64,000 bases of DNA, taken from the NCBI RefSeq assembly GCF_004124325.1, contig NZ_QBDT01000001.1, positions 5,642,001-5,706,000 of the forward strand, read 5' to 3'. Both the position numbers and the translations under genes were made by a program. The notes beneath the pieces are model-generated. The model was not told where the DNA came from, ran no database searches, and worked only from the letters and a program-made list of their open reading frames with translations. Origin of the DNA: Streptomyces sp. L2 (GTDB lineage: Bacteria; Actinomycetota; Actinomycetes; Streptomycetales; Streptomycetaceae). Positions 1-7,305 of the stretch are shown here, one piece after another. How positions within the stretch are numbered: the stretch's first letter is position 1; each line of letters starts with the position of its first letter.

Positions 1-710
1 TGGTTCAGCCGGGTCAGCTCGGGCGACAGGGCGGCAAGCCGGGCCGCCAGGTCGTCGGCCTTCAGCCCGTGCTGCCGTACGGCGTCCAGCGCGTTGCTCG
101 CCGCCAGCAGCGCCTGCCGCGCCCGCTCCACCGCCGGAGCGATCCGCGCGAGCTGCGTCTCCGCCTTGCCCAGCAGCGGCCCCAGCGAACCGCCGAACCG
201 CTCCAGCTCCTGCTTGACCCGGGCCAGTTCGTCCTTCGCCGCCGTCAGCTCACTCCGCGCACGGGAGGCGGCCGACGCCTCCAGATCCACCCGGTCCAGA
301 TCATGCGCGTCCACGGCCTGGATGTAGCGCTGGCTGACCTCGTCGATGCGCCGGCCCAGCGCCTCGAAGTCGGCGACCGCGCGCCGGGCCGCCGGGGAGT
401 CGTCGACGGCCGTGATGGTCTCGACCGAGATCCGCAGGTCCCGCTGGGCGGTGTCCAGTTCGTAGAACGCGGCCGCGGCCGCGTCCTTCGCGGCCTGCGC
501 CTCGGCCCGCTGCCCCTCGGCCCGCCCGCCGAACCAGCGCCGGGTGCCGCCCCCGGCGAACGCGGCGGGCAGCGCGAGCGCGGCCAGCACCGGCAGGCCC
601 ATCAGCACGAGGGCGTCACCGAGACCCGTGGAGCGGCGCCGGGGCCGCGGCCGTGCGGTCGGCGGCGGCCCCGGCCGCGAAGCCGGCGTCGCCGATGTCC
701 CCGTCGTCAC
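1..710 (-). CDS. Membrane-anchored coiled-coil protein (3' end beyond window)
   Basis: The visible part encodes about 236 residues. A Pro/Arg-rich cytoplasmic N-terminus is followed by one hydrophobic segment (about residues 30-52). A long Ala/Glu/Arg-rich stretch with heptad-like spacing, probably a coiled coil, then runs to the window edge. I chose GTG at 710 because an upstream ATG is followed at once by a stop, and GGGAGAGG lies just before the GTG on the minus strand. The overlapping plus-strand frames are Arg/Pro-rich shadows. I do not recognise a named family; it looks like a bitopic protein with an extracytoplasmic or cytoplasmic coiled-coil domain. The stop codon lies outside the window, so total length is unknown. 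Confidence 0.7.
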   Translation of the reverse strand, partial: MTTGTSATPASRPGPPPTARPRPRRRSTGLGDALVLMGLPVLAALALPAAFAGGGTRRWFGGRAEGQRAEAQAAKDAAAAAFYELDTAQRDLRISVETITAVDDSPAARRAVADFEALGRRIDEVSQRYIQAVDAHDLDRVDLEASAASRARSELTAAKDELARVKQELERFGGSLGPLLGKAETQLARIAPAVERARQALLAASNALDAVRQHGLKADDLAARLAALSPELTRLN

Positions 711-882
711 ATGCCTCTCCCGTGCTGCGGTCCGCCCTGGGCGCTCTCATTCTCCCACCAGTAGAGGACGAACACACGAGCCGATCAGTTCGCCGTTCCC
801 ACCCTGCTTTCGGCGTCCGGTGCGGGGGCGGACGTGGTGTGCGGCGGTGCCGCCCGGGCCATGTAGGCTGTCGGTCTGTCGC

Positions 883-957
<75 letters not shown>

Positions 958-968
958 GGTGATCAGGG

Positions 969-1000
969 AAGACCCCGGACCGTGAGCGGTCCGGGGTCTT
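969..1000 (+). terminator. Intrinsic terminator after tRNA-Val
   Basis: AAGACCCCGGACC and GGTCCGGGGTCTT form a perfect 13-bp stem around a 6-base loop. It lies between the plus-strand tRNA and the 3' end of the minus-strand gene ending at 1014, so it can serve both directions. Confidence 0.85.
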
Positions 1001-1013
1001 CGCGTTCGTGGGG

Positions 1014-1358
1014 TCAGCCGGACTGTTCCGCGGACTCCTCGTGGGCGTGCTTGAGCTTGGTGCGGGCGTCCACGCGTTCCGCCGCCGCTATCTCGGACCA
1101 GAAGCGGTGGGTGCTGACGAAGACCGCCAGTTCGTGTTCCCGGCGCCGCAGCTTCTCCACCTCGGCCTGTTCGTCCGCCGTCCAGCCGGGGGAGGCGGGG
1201 CGTTCCACCTTGCGCCAGCCGTTGTCGTCACTGAACGCGTCGGCGGGCTCGACGGACCACGGCAGGCGCTTGAGCAGGGCCGACAGCTCGGACCGGACCT
1301 GATGCAGCTCCTCCTGGCCGGCGAGGAGGTCACTGGGGAATCCGTAGGTCGTTGCCAC
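1014..1358 (-). CDS. Conserved hypothetical protein (114 aa)
   Basis: This small, charged, soluble protein has no signal peptide or membrane segment. It is predicted mostly helical, with an N-terminal helix rich in Gln/Glu/Leu, a tryptophan-containing centre (GWRKVER) and a C-terminal helix ending in His/Glu residues. This is the usual look of actinobacterial conserved hypotheticals, and I recognise no catalytic motif. The start is GTG at 1358. No Shine-Dalgarno precedes it, but TAGCAT sits 8-13 bases upstream on the minus strand, so a leaderless transcript is plausible. It converges with tRNA-Val across a shared terminator. Confidence 0.75.
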   Translation of the reverse strand: MATTYGFPSDLLAGQEELHQVRSELSALLKRLPWSVEPADAFSDDNGWRKVERPASPGWTADEQAEVEKLRRREHELAVFVSTHRFWSEIAAAERVDARTKLKHAHEESAEQSG

Positions 1359-1478
1359 ACGGCAATGCTACGCCTGTTCGATTTTAGGTGGCGAGTTCGG
1401 CCACGAGGTTCACGCGAACGAGGGGGTCGGTCGACCCCGCGCCGGCGCGGTCGAACCTCGTGGCCGGACGGGAGCGGA

Positions 1479-2378
1479 TCAGTGGCCGGCTGCCCGCAAC
1501 TCGCTCACCAGGCGGGCCGTCACCGGCGCCGGGACGCCGTTCCGGTCCGCCGCGCGGAGCAACGCCCCGCCGATCGCGTCGAGTTCGAGGGGGCGGCCCG
1601 CCTCGGCGTCCCGCTGCATGGAGGACTTGGTGGCGGGCGGAAAGGAGTCGTACCGGGCGAGGGCCTGGGCCGGGTCGGCGGGGGCGCCGCAGGCGCGGCT
1701 GACCGCCGCCGTCTCGGCCACCAGGGCCTGGAGTTCGTCCCGGTGGCGGGTCCGGGCCTCGCCGAGCGGGAGGCCGTACCGCGTGGTCAGCAGGGCGAAC
1801 GGGGCGAGGAACGCCATCTTCGCCCACAGGGCCGCCGTCTCGTCGTCGACGACGCGCGTGGCCGGGCCGGCCGCGGTGAGGGCGGTTGCCAGGGTGTCGA
1901 GGAGGGGCTGGGGCACGTCGTCGCCCGCGAGGTCGATCTCCGTGAACGGGCTGCCGTGTTCGATCTCGCCGGGGGCGACGCGGGTCGACTCGACGCGGAT
2001 CACCGCCGGGGCCACGCGGTCGGGCCGGTAGCGGGCGCGCAGGGCGGCGGGGTGCTCGACGCCGTTCAGGAGTGGTACGACGAGGGCGTCGCCCAGAGCC
2101 GCGGCCGGGACGCGGCTCAGTGCGGCGTCCAGCGCGGTGTGCTTGACGGCGATCACGCAGGCGTCGACCGGTTCGCGCAGTTCGGTGTCCGCCTCGACCT
2201 GGGCGCCGAAGTCGCCGAACTGGCCGCTGCGGACCCGGATTCCGTTCGTGCGCAGGATGTCGGCCGTGCCGGCCCGCGCGAGGCAGATCACCCGGTGTCC
2301 GGCGCGGGACAGCAGGGCCGCGAGGAGGCCGCCGGTGCCGCCGGGGCCGAGGATGGCCACGGTGAGTCTGGTCGTCAT
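1479..2378 (-). CDS. 2-dehydropantoate 2-reductase family protein
   Basis: This protein has 299 residues, the normal length for the ApbA/PanE family, which reduces 2-dehydropantoate to pantoate with NADPH. The Rossmann motif GPGGTGG is at residues 11-17. Family lysines appear in AVKHT (about residue 79) and in LWAKMAF of the C-terminal helical domain, and LLNGVEH matches the family signature. Pantothenate genes are not adjacent, and many actinobacterial paralogues act on other 2-keto acids, so the substrate is open. ATG at 2378 is preceded by a purine-rich GAGGACCCTCCTC region. The gene is divergent from the small DUF2277 gene. Confidence 0.88.
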   Translation of the reverse strand: MTTRLTVAILGPGGTGGLLAALLSRAGHRVICLARAGTADILRTNGIRVRSGQFGDFGAQVEADTELREPVDACVIAVKHTALDAALSRVPAAALGDALVVPLLNGVEHPAALRARYRPDRVAPAVIRVESTRVAPGEIEHGSPFTEIDLAGDDVPQPLLDTLATALTAAGPATRVVDDETAALWAKMAFLAPFALLTTRYGLPLGEARTRHRDELQALVAETAAVSRACGAPADPAQALARYDSFPPATKSSMQRDAEAGRPLELDAIGGALLRAADRNGVPAPVTARLVSELRAAGH

Positions 2379-2471
2379 GAGGAGGGTCCTCTCGTCGGTC
2401 GGCCCCGTGGATCGGTGGCCGCCTTCGAGGTGATCTTCGCAGCCGCGGGCGGGCTGGGCCAGACTGGGAGC

Positions 2472-2702
2472 ATGTGCCGGAGTATCAAGACGCTACGACC
2501 GCCCGCGCTGGCCGAGGAGGCCACCGAGGAGGAGATCCGGGCCGCCGCACTGCAGTACGTGCGCAAGGTCTCGGGCTTCCGGGCGCCCGCCGCCCACAAC
2601 CGCGAGGTCTTCGAACGGGCCGTGCAGGCCGTCGCCGAGGCCACGGCGGAACTGCTCGGCGGCCTGGAGGTCCGGGGACAGCCCGCGCGAAGCGCCGGGT
2701 AA
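2472..2702 (+). CDS. DUF2277 family protein (76 aa)
   Basis: The translation starts MCRSIKTLRPP and carries the family body with AALQYVRKVSG and an Asn-Arg-Glu helix. This is the compact all-helical DUF2277 protein found across actinobacteria and proteobacteria, function unknown. I placed the start at ATG 2472 because the conserved MCR(S/N)IK N-terminus begins there; the open frame extending far upstream is antisense to the reductase gene. It is divergent from the ketopantoate-reductase-like gene and the shared promoter region is under 100 bp. Confidence 0.85.
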   Translation: MCRSIKTLRPPALAEEATEEEIRAAALQYVRKVSGFRAPAAHNREVFERAVQAVAEATAELLGGLEVRGQPARSAG

Positions 2703-2803
2703 GCGTGGAGGGGGAGGTGGGGGGGTGGGTGACTGGGCGCGGGGGGTGCGTGCGGCCGCAGGTGACCGATGCGTGCGGCGCCGGGTGACTGTTTGTGGGC
2801 GCC

Positions 2804-2943
2804 GGTGGCCACGTGCGGGGTGCCGGGCGTCGGCGGGCATGCGCGGAGTGCCGGGTGCCGGTGGCCACGTGCGGAGTGCCGGGTGCCGGAAGGCCGTGCT
2901 GGAGTGACGGGTGACTCACCGTGCCGCGCGGTGGCCACGTGCC
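2804..2943. repeat. Three copies of GGTGGCCACGTGC in the gap 2703-2977
   Basis: The gap between the DUF2277 gene and the DedA gene is low-complexity G/T/C-rich DNA. GGTGGCCACGTGC occurs at 2804, 2860 and 2930, each followed by CGG or CG and embedded in GTGCCGGGTGCCGG-like degenerate repeats. No gene, RBS or good hairpin is apparent. It looks like minisatellite drift. Confidence 0.6.
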
Positions 2944-2977
2944 GAGTCCGGGTGCTCGGCCGTTGACCGCGGCGCTG

Positions 2978-3589
2978 TTACGCCGGGCGTCGGCGCATCA
3001 GGTACGCCGCTGCTGCCCCCGCCCCGAAGAGCGCGGCGACCGAGACTGCCGTGGCGATCCAGGTCGGGCCCAGCCAGCGGGCGCCGTAGTAGCCGAGGGC
3101 CACGCTGTATCCGGCCCAGGACAGGCCGGCCAGGGCGGACCAGGGGACGAAGTCGCGGGCGCGGCGGTGGGCGGCGCCCGCGCAGAAGGAGACGACCGAG
3201 CGGCCGGCCGGGGCGAAGCGGGCCAGGACCACCAGGGCGCCGCCGCCGCGGGACAGCGCCTCGCCGAGACGTTCCTGCGCGGAGGTCAGCCGCCGGGAGC
3301 GGGCGATGGCGCGATCCAGTCGCTCGCCGCCCCGCCAGGCGAGGCGGTAGGCGACCAGGTCACCGAGGACCGAGGCGGTGGCGGCGGACAGGATGAGGGC
3401 CAGCACGTCGGGCACCTCGTGCGGGACCTGGCCGGTCGCCGCGCCGGTGCCCGCGGCCGCCGCCGTGGCCGCGGTGATCACGAGGACACCGCTCGGCAGC
3501 ACCGGCACGAACACGTCGAGCAGCACCGACACGGCCACCATGGCGTAGATCCATGGTCCCGCGGCCAGTGACCCCAGGCTCTCCCACAC
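2978..3589 (-). CDS. DedA family membrane protein
   Basis: This 203-residue protein has about five hydrophobic segments and the SNARE-associated/DedA core. An N-terminal re-entrant region carries a Pro-Ser-Gly motif (FVPVLPSGVLVI), and a central FAPAGRSVVSF segment corresponds to the family's F(I/T)PxxR...G motif. DedA proteins are implicated in lipid flipping (undecaprenyl phosphate, phosphatidylethanolamine) and proton-dependent membrane homeostasis. I start at GTG 3589, with GGGGAG five bases upstream on the minus strand. The longer frame to 3931 is low complexity and lacks a signal. The gene is downstream of, and parallel to, the DoxX gene. Confidence 0.83.
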   Translation of the reverse strand: MWESLGSLAAGPWIYAMVAVSVLLDVFVPVLPSGVLVITAATAAAAGTGAATGQVPHEVPDVLALILSAATASVLGDLVAYRLAWRGGERLDRAIARSRRLTSAQERLGEALSRGGGALVVLARFAPAGRSVVSFCAGAAHRRARDFVPWSALAGLSWAGYSVALGYYGARWLGPTWIATAVSVAALFGAGAAAAYLMRRRPA

Positions 3590-3727
3590 GACGACTCCCC
3601 GTTGACTCCCCCGATGACAGCCATACAGCGTACGCCCGGGTTGTGACAGGAAGTGTGCGGGGGGCCGGTGCGATCGGGGCGCGGGGAACAGGCGCTCACC
3701 GCGCTCACGGGTCCCGTGCACGACGGC

Positions 3728-3754
3728 GCCCTTCTCCGGTGGTTGGAGAAGGGC
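3728..3754 (-). terminator. Hairpin terminator downstream of doxX-like gene
   Basis: GCCCTTCTCC and GGAGAAGGGC form a perfect 10-bp stem with a 7-base loop, 20 bases past the stop of the minus-strand DoxX gene. There is no T-run, which is usual in Streptomyces. Confidence 0.6.
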
Positions 3755-3773
3755 ACCCGTGGGGATGTGCGGG

Positions 3774-4244
3774 TCAGGCCGCGACCGGGGTCTGGTCCGC
3801 GACCGGCTGCTGGTCGGCCGCCGGCCGCGCCGTCGACGTGCGCTGGGTGACGAACCGGTCCAGGCCGAGGGCGCCGGAGCCGGTGAAGACCAGCAGGAAG
3901 AAGGACCAGCAGAACAGGACGGACATCTCACCGCCGTTCTGTATGGGCCACAGCGCGTGCTGCTGATGGACGTCGAAGTACGCGAACGCCATCGAGCCCG
4001 AGGCGAGCAGCGCGGCGCCGCGCGTGCCGAGGCCGAGCAGGACGAGGGTGCCGGCGACCAGCTGGATCACGGCCGCGTACCAGCCGGGCCAGGTGCCGGC
4101 CTCGATCGTGCCGCCGTGGGTGCCCATGGCGCCGCCGAGGACACCGAAGAGCGAGGCGGCGCCGTGCACGGCGAACAACAGGCCGACGACGATGCGGAAC
4201 AGACCGATGGCGTACGGCTGAGCGGTGTTGAGGCGTGCGGTCAT
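3774..4244 (-). CDS. DoxX family membrane protein
   Basis: This 156-residue protein has four hydrophobic helices and the DoxX pattern: an N-terminal RIVVGLLFAVHGAAS helix, a Gly-rich loop, and a third helix after FAYFDVHQQ. DoxX proteins are small quinol-oxidase-associated or redox/stress membrane proteins; some act with SseA/SodA in mycobacteria. The C-terminal Ala/Gln tail is disordered. The start is ATG 4244 behind GAGGAGACCTCCCCTC. The upstream region holds a perfect ACTTGCAAGT palindrome, suggesting control by a MarR/HxlR-like repressor (inference). Confidence 0.85.
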   Translation of the reverse strand: MTARLNTAQPYAIGLFRIVVGLLFAVHGAASLFGVLGGAMGTHGGTIEAGTWPGWYAAVIQLVAGTLVLLGLGTRGAALLASGSMAFAYFDVHQQHALWPIQNGGEMSVLFCWSFFLLVFTGSGALGLDRFVTQRTSTARPAADQQPVADQTPVAA

Positions 4245-4347
4245 GAGGGGAGGTCTCCTCTTCGGTGTCGGACCGACCGGCCGGGGGCAGCCGGTCGTGG
4301 GGGCGGCGGTACCGAATCGGAGCCCAGGCTAGGCAGACCTAATTCAT

Positions 4348-4357
4348 ACTTGCAAGT
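4348..4357. promoter_or_regulatory. Palindromic operator candidate ACTTGCAAGT
   Basis: ACTTGCAAGT is a perfect 10-bp palindrome followed by TCAAGTTC, giving repeated CAAGTT steps. It lies about 100 bases upstream of the DoxX start in an AT-richer stretch. The rest of the gap 4245-4536 holds no convincing gene. Confidence 0.4.
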
Positions 4358-4536
4358 TCAAGTTCTAGCCATGGTGTATGCCTGCCTCTGCGGTGCCTTG
4401 CCGGTGCCGATCGCCCTCTGTACGGACATCGAAGCCCAAGTCCCTTGTGCCGGACTTAACTTGAGACTTGAAGCGCTTTGTCGCGCAGAAGCCCGCGCCT
4501 CCCGGGGCGCGGGCGTCCGCAACGCGGGGCGCGCGC

Positions 4537-5181
4537 TCAGCAGTTCGCCAGGTATCCCTGCAACGCGCTCTTCTCGGCGGGGTCCACGGAGAGGTCGTAG
4601 TAGTACTTCACCTGCACCCAGGCGCGGACGTACGTGCAGCGGTACGCCGTGCGGGACGGCATCCAGGTGGCCGGGTCCTGGTCGCCCTTGGACTGGTTGA
4701 CGTTGTCGGTGACGGCGAGGAGCTGGGGCCGGGTGACGTCGTTGGCGAAGGCCTGGCGGTGCGCGGTGGTCCACTTGCTCGCGCCGGAGTCCCAGGCCTC
4801 GGCGAGCGGGACGAGGTGGTCGATGTCGACGTCGGACGGCGAGGACCAGGTCGCGCCGTCGTACGGCGAGTACCAGCTGCCGCTCGTCGGGTAGCAGGAC
4901 GAGTTGGTCGTGACGTTCGAGCCGTCGCGCTTGAGGATCCACTCGCGGGTGTTGCAGGTGCCGGAGATGGTGATCCAGGTGGGGAACTTGCTGCGCTCGT
5001 AGCCGGTGCGGTTCTCGGCGGCCACGGTGAGCTGGGAGAGGTAGCTCCGGGCGGTCGCGCCGCTGACCGGGGTGGGCAGGGCGGCGGAGGCGCTGGGGGA
5101 GTTGAAGAGGGCGGCGGAGGCGATGAGTCCGGTGAGGGTCGCGAGTATGCTGAGCCGTCGACGCGCGTAGACTTTCCGCAT
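4537..5181 (-). CDS. Secreted HNH-family (DUF1524/GmrSD-like) nuclease
   Basis: This 214-residue protein has a clear Sec signal peptide: MRKVYARRR, a hydrophobic core to about residue 30, and an AxA site before ALPTP. The mature part carries the His-Me finger core VDIDHLVPLAEAWDSGA, a WTTAHRQAFAND segment and a closing Asn (LLAVTDNVNQSKGD), as in the DUF1524/HNH secreted nucleases common in Streptomyces. Four or more cysteines suggest disulfides outside the cell. A likely role is extracellular DNA degradation for nutrients. The start ATG 5181 is preceded by AAGGAAG. It is divergent from the riboswitch-controlled transporter. Confidence 0.87.
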   Translation of the reverse strand: MRKVYARRRLSILATLTGLIASAALFNSPSASAALPTPVSGATARSYLSQLTVAAENRTGYERSKFPTWITISGTCNTREWILKRDGSNVTTNSSCYPTSGSWYSPYDGATWSSPSDVDIDHLVPLAEAWDSGASKWTTAHRQAFANDVTRPQLLAVTDNVNQSKGDQDPATWMPSRTAYRCTYVRAWVQVKYYYDLSVDPAEKSALQGYLANC

Positions 5182-5328
5182 GTGAACTTCCTTGTGGGGT
5201 GGGGGTTTTGGCTGCGGGCAGGGGAATGCTCGCGGTGTCGTGTGACCGGGGAGTGAGCGCTCGGTTAGACGCTAGTGACGCGTTCATGACACGACAAGGT
5301 TCACGGCGGAACTTTCGCGTCCCTTACT

Positions 5329-5467
5329 ATGGAGGCGCAGAAGGGGAGTAGCTCTTCGCCGGACCGTCGACATACTGCTCAGCCAGCCTGAGCCGGCGCC
5401 CGGAGGCGGATCCCGCGCGGACCGCCCAGCGAGACCTTCGGCAAGCAGTGCACACCCGTGCCTCCAT
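5329..5467 (+). ncRNA. yybP-ykoY (Mn2+-sensing) riboswitch
   Basis: The two hallmark internal-loop strands are present: AAGGGGAGTAGC at 5341-5352 and GAGACCTTCGGC at 5431-5442. An outer P1 stem pairs ATGGAGGCGC (5329-5338) with GTGCCTCCAT (5458-5467), 10 bp with one G-U. This family binds Mn2+ and often controls Mn2+ exporters, including TMEM165/UPF0016 proteins such as the gene 90 bases downstream. The expression platform may be the hairpin TCGGTGGGG/CCCCGACCGA (about 5528-5548), which abuts the weak GAGGAA RBS. There is no T-run, so translational control is likelier than termination. Confidence 0.88.
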
Positions 5468-5557
5468 GGCGCGAGTGCCGAGTGCGCTGCCGTGCCGAGG
5501 TGTCTGAGGACGAGCTACAGCACTCTCGGTGGGGCGGCCCCGACCGATTGAGGAACC

Positions 5558-6139
5558 TTGATCAGCATCACCGTGACGGCGCTCGTGTTCGGCGTCATCT
5601 TCCTCGCCGAACTGCCGGACAAGACCGCGCTCGCCGGTCTCGTCCTCGGCACCCGCTACCGCGCCTCGTACGTCTTCGCGGGCGTCGCCGCCGCCTTCCT
5701 GCTGCATGTCGTGCTCGCCGTCGCGGCGGGCAGCGCGCTGACCCTGCTGCCGCAGCGGCTCGTGCACGCGCTGACCGGTGTGCTCTTCCTCGCCGGTGCG
5801 GCGGTGCTGGCGCTGAAGCGGGGCGAGGAGGAGGAAGAGGTCCGCAAGCCCGCCGACCAGTCCTTCTGGAAGGTCGCGGGGACCGGGTTCACGCTCATCC
5901 TGGTCGCGGAGTTCGGCGATCTGACCCAGATCATGACGGCGAACCTCGCCGCCCGCTACGACGACCCGATCTCGGTCGGTCTCGGCGCGGTGCTGGGGCT
6001 GTGGGCGGTGGCGGGACTCGGGATCGTCGGCGGGAAGGCGCTGATGAGGAAGGTGCCGCTGCGGCTGATCACGCAGATCGCGGCGCTGCTGATGCTGGGG
6101 CTCGGCGTGTGGAGCCTGTGGGAGGCGGTCGCGGGCTGA
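5558..6139 (+). CDS. TMEM165/GDT1 (UPF0016) family cation transporter
   Basis: This 193-residue protein has six predicted membrane helices in two homologous halves. Each half carries the family acidic motif: ELPDKT near residue 18 and EFGDLT near residue 115. A Glu-rich cytoplasmic loop (GEEEEEV) separates them. GDT1/MneA-type proteins export Mn2+ (or Ca2+) in exchange for H+. The yybP-ykoY riboswitch directly upstream supports Mn2+ as substrate and predicts induction by excess Mn2+. The start is TTG 5558, matching the family N-terminus (ISxT...FGVIFLAELPDKT); the RBS GAGGAA is close and weak, consistent with riboswitch control. Confidence 0.93.
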   Translation: MISITVTALVFGVIFLAELPDKTALAGLVLGTRYRASYVFAGVAAAFLLHVVLAVAAGSALTLLPQRLVHALTGVLFLAGAAVLALKRGEEEEEVRKPADQSFWKVAGTGFTLILVAEFGDLTQIMTANLAARYDDPISVGLGAVLGLWAVAGLGIVGGKALMRKVPLRLITQIAALLMLGLGVWSLWEAVAG

Positions 6140-6183
6140 GGGTGGGGAACCGGCCGGCAGGTGGTGGGATCCGGCGGATGCCC

Positions 6184-6330
6184 GGGTCTGCGGCGTGGGT
6201 CTCCGGCGGGTCTGCGGCGTGGGTCTCCGGCGGGTCTGCGGCGTGGGTCTCCGGCGGGTCTGCGGCGTGGGTCTCCGACAGGTCTGCGGCGTGGGTCGCC
6301 GACGGGTCTGTTGCGTGAGTCTCCTGCGGG
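6184..6330. repeat. 24-bp minisatellite, about six copies
   Basis: The unit is GGGTCTGCGGCG followed by TGGGTCTCCGGC. Four copies are near-perfect and two are diverged towards 6330. It starts just after the transporter stop. It stays open in several frames (e.g. GSAAWVSG plus, DPPETHAA minus), but no RBS or family match supports translation. Confidence 0.85.
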
Positions 6331-6401
6331 TCGGCGGTGGGGCTTGCGGGGGGTGGTGGTGGCGAGATCCGGCCGGGTTTTGTACCGTAGAGAAACAAAG
6401 T

Positions 6402-6446
6402 GGTCCCCGCCTGTTTTCCCTGACCGGCGGGCGGGGCCCGTTTTGT
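6402..6446 (+). terminator. Possible terminator/attenuator before HAD gene
   Basis: GGTCCCCGCC can pair with GGCGGGGCC (one bulge), followed by TTTTGT. It lies 28 bases upstream of the HAD phosphatase start and downstream of the transporter. It could end the transporter message or attenuate the HAD gene. Confidence 0.4.
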
Positions 6447-6474
6447 CCTCGTCTTCATCCCTCTGGAGCTGCCG

Positions 6475-7131
6475 ATGCCGGCCACCGCCCTCACCGCCCG
6501 CGCCCTCCTGCTCGACATGGACGGCACCCTCGTGAACTCCAACGCCGTCGTCGAACGTGTCTGGCGGCGCTGGGCCGAGCGGCACGGGCTGGACGGCGAT
6601 GAGGTGCTGAACGTCGTCCACGGTCGGCAGGGGCACGCCTCCATGGCCGTCCTGCTGCCGGAGCGGTCCCGGGAGCAGAACCTCGCCGACAACGCGCGCA
6701 TGCTCGCCGAGGAGACCGCGGATCTTGAAGGCGTGGTCGAGGTGCCCGGCGCGGCTGCCTTCCTCGCCGCCCTGCGCGGCCTCCCGCACGCCCTGGTCAC
6801 CTCGGCGGACGTCGCCCTCTCCACCGCCCGCATGGCCGCGGCGGGCCTCGTCCTGCCCGAGGTGCGCGTCACGGCCGAGTCGGTGGGCGCCAGCAAGCCC
6901 GACCCCGAGGGCTTCCTGAAGGGCGCGGCGGAACTGGGTGTGGACCCGGCGGACTGCGTCGTCTTCGAGGACTCCGAGGCTGGCGTCGCCGCCGGCCGCG
7001 CCGCCGGAATGCGGGTCGTGGGCGTGGGCCCGCGCGCCGGCCTGTACGGCCCGGACGCGGTCGTACCGGACCTGACCCAGGTGCGGACAGAACCCGCCGC
7101 CGACGGCACGATCAGGCTGCACCTGGGCTGA
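6475..7131 (+). CDS. HAD-IA family sugar-phosphatase-like hydrolase
   Basis: This 218-residue protein has all HAD motifs. Motif I is LLLDMDGTLVNS (nucleophile Asp14, acid/base Asp16), motif II is ALVTSAD, motif III is the lysine in GASKPDPEG, and motif IV is VVFEDSEAGV. A helical C1 cap lies between residues 20 and 90. Length and motifs resemble beta-phosphoglucomutase-like phosphatases (YfbT/GPP type) that act on small sugar or polyol phosphates in the cytoplasm. ATG 6475 has CTGGAG seven bases upstream. No neighbouring pathway genes fix the substrate. Confidence 0.9.
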   Translation: MPATALTARALLLDMDGTLVNSNAVVERVWRRWAERHGLDGDEVLNVVHGRQGHASMAVLLPERSREQNLADNARMLAEETADLEGVVEVPGAAAFLAALRGLPHALVTSADVALSTARMAAAGLVLPEVRVTAESVGASKPDPEGFLKGAAELGVDPADCVVFEDSEAGVAAGRAAGMRVVGVGPRAGLYGPDAVVPDLTQVRTEPAADGTIRLHLG

Positions 7132-7305
7132 GGCCGGGGTTCTTGCCGGGGGCGTGCTCTTCGGGACGGCGCCGACGACACGGCGGCGTACCCACCCCGA
7201 GCTGGGCCGCACGCCCCCCGCGACCGGGCCCGCCCTTCCTGTCGGGGGCTCGTTTCCGTCCGGCGGTGTGCCGGGCATCACCGCCGTCGGCGGCCCGCGC
7301 TGCCA

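Noticed and set aside
69..764. Long plus-strand open frames over the left-edge gene
   Set aside because: Arg/Pro-rich shadows of the minus-strand coiled-coil gene, with no RBS; the minus frame has a membrane helix and coherent heptads.
1008..2702. 564-residue plus-strand open frame
   Set aside because: It is antisense to two convincing minus-strand genes; only its last 76 codons form the real DUF2277 gene.
4371..4536. Small plus-strand gene with CLCG motif like a Bfd-type ferredoxin
   Set aside because: Only two cysteines in a weak context, no matching downstream CxxC, and no RBS.
6184..6330. CRISPR array
   Set aside because: Units are contiguous repeats without unique spacers and no cas genes are near.
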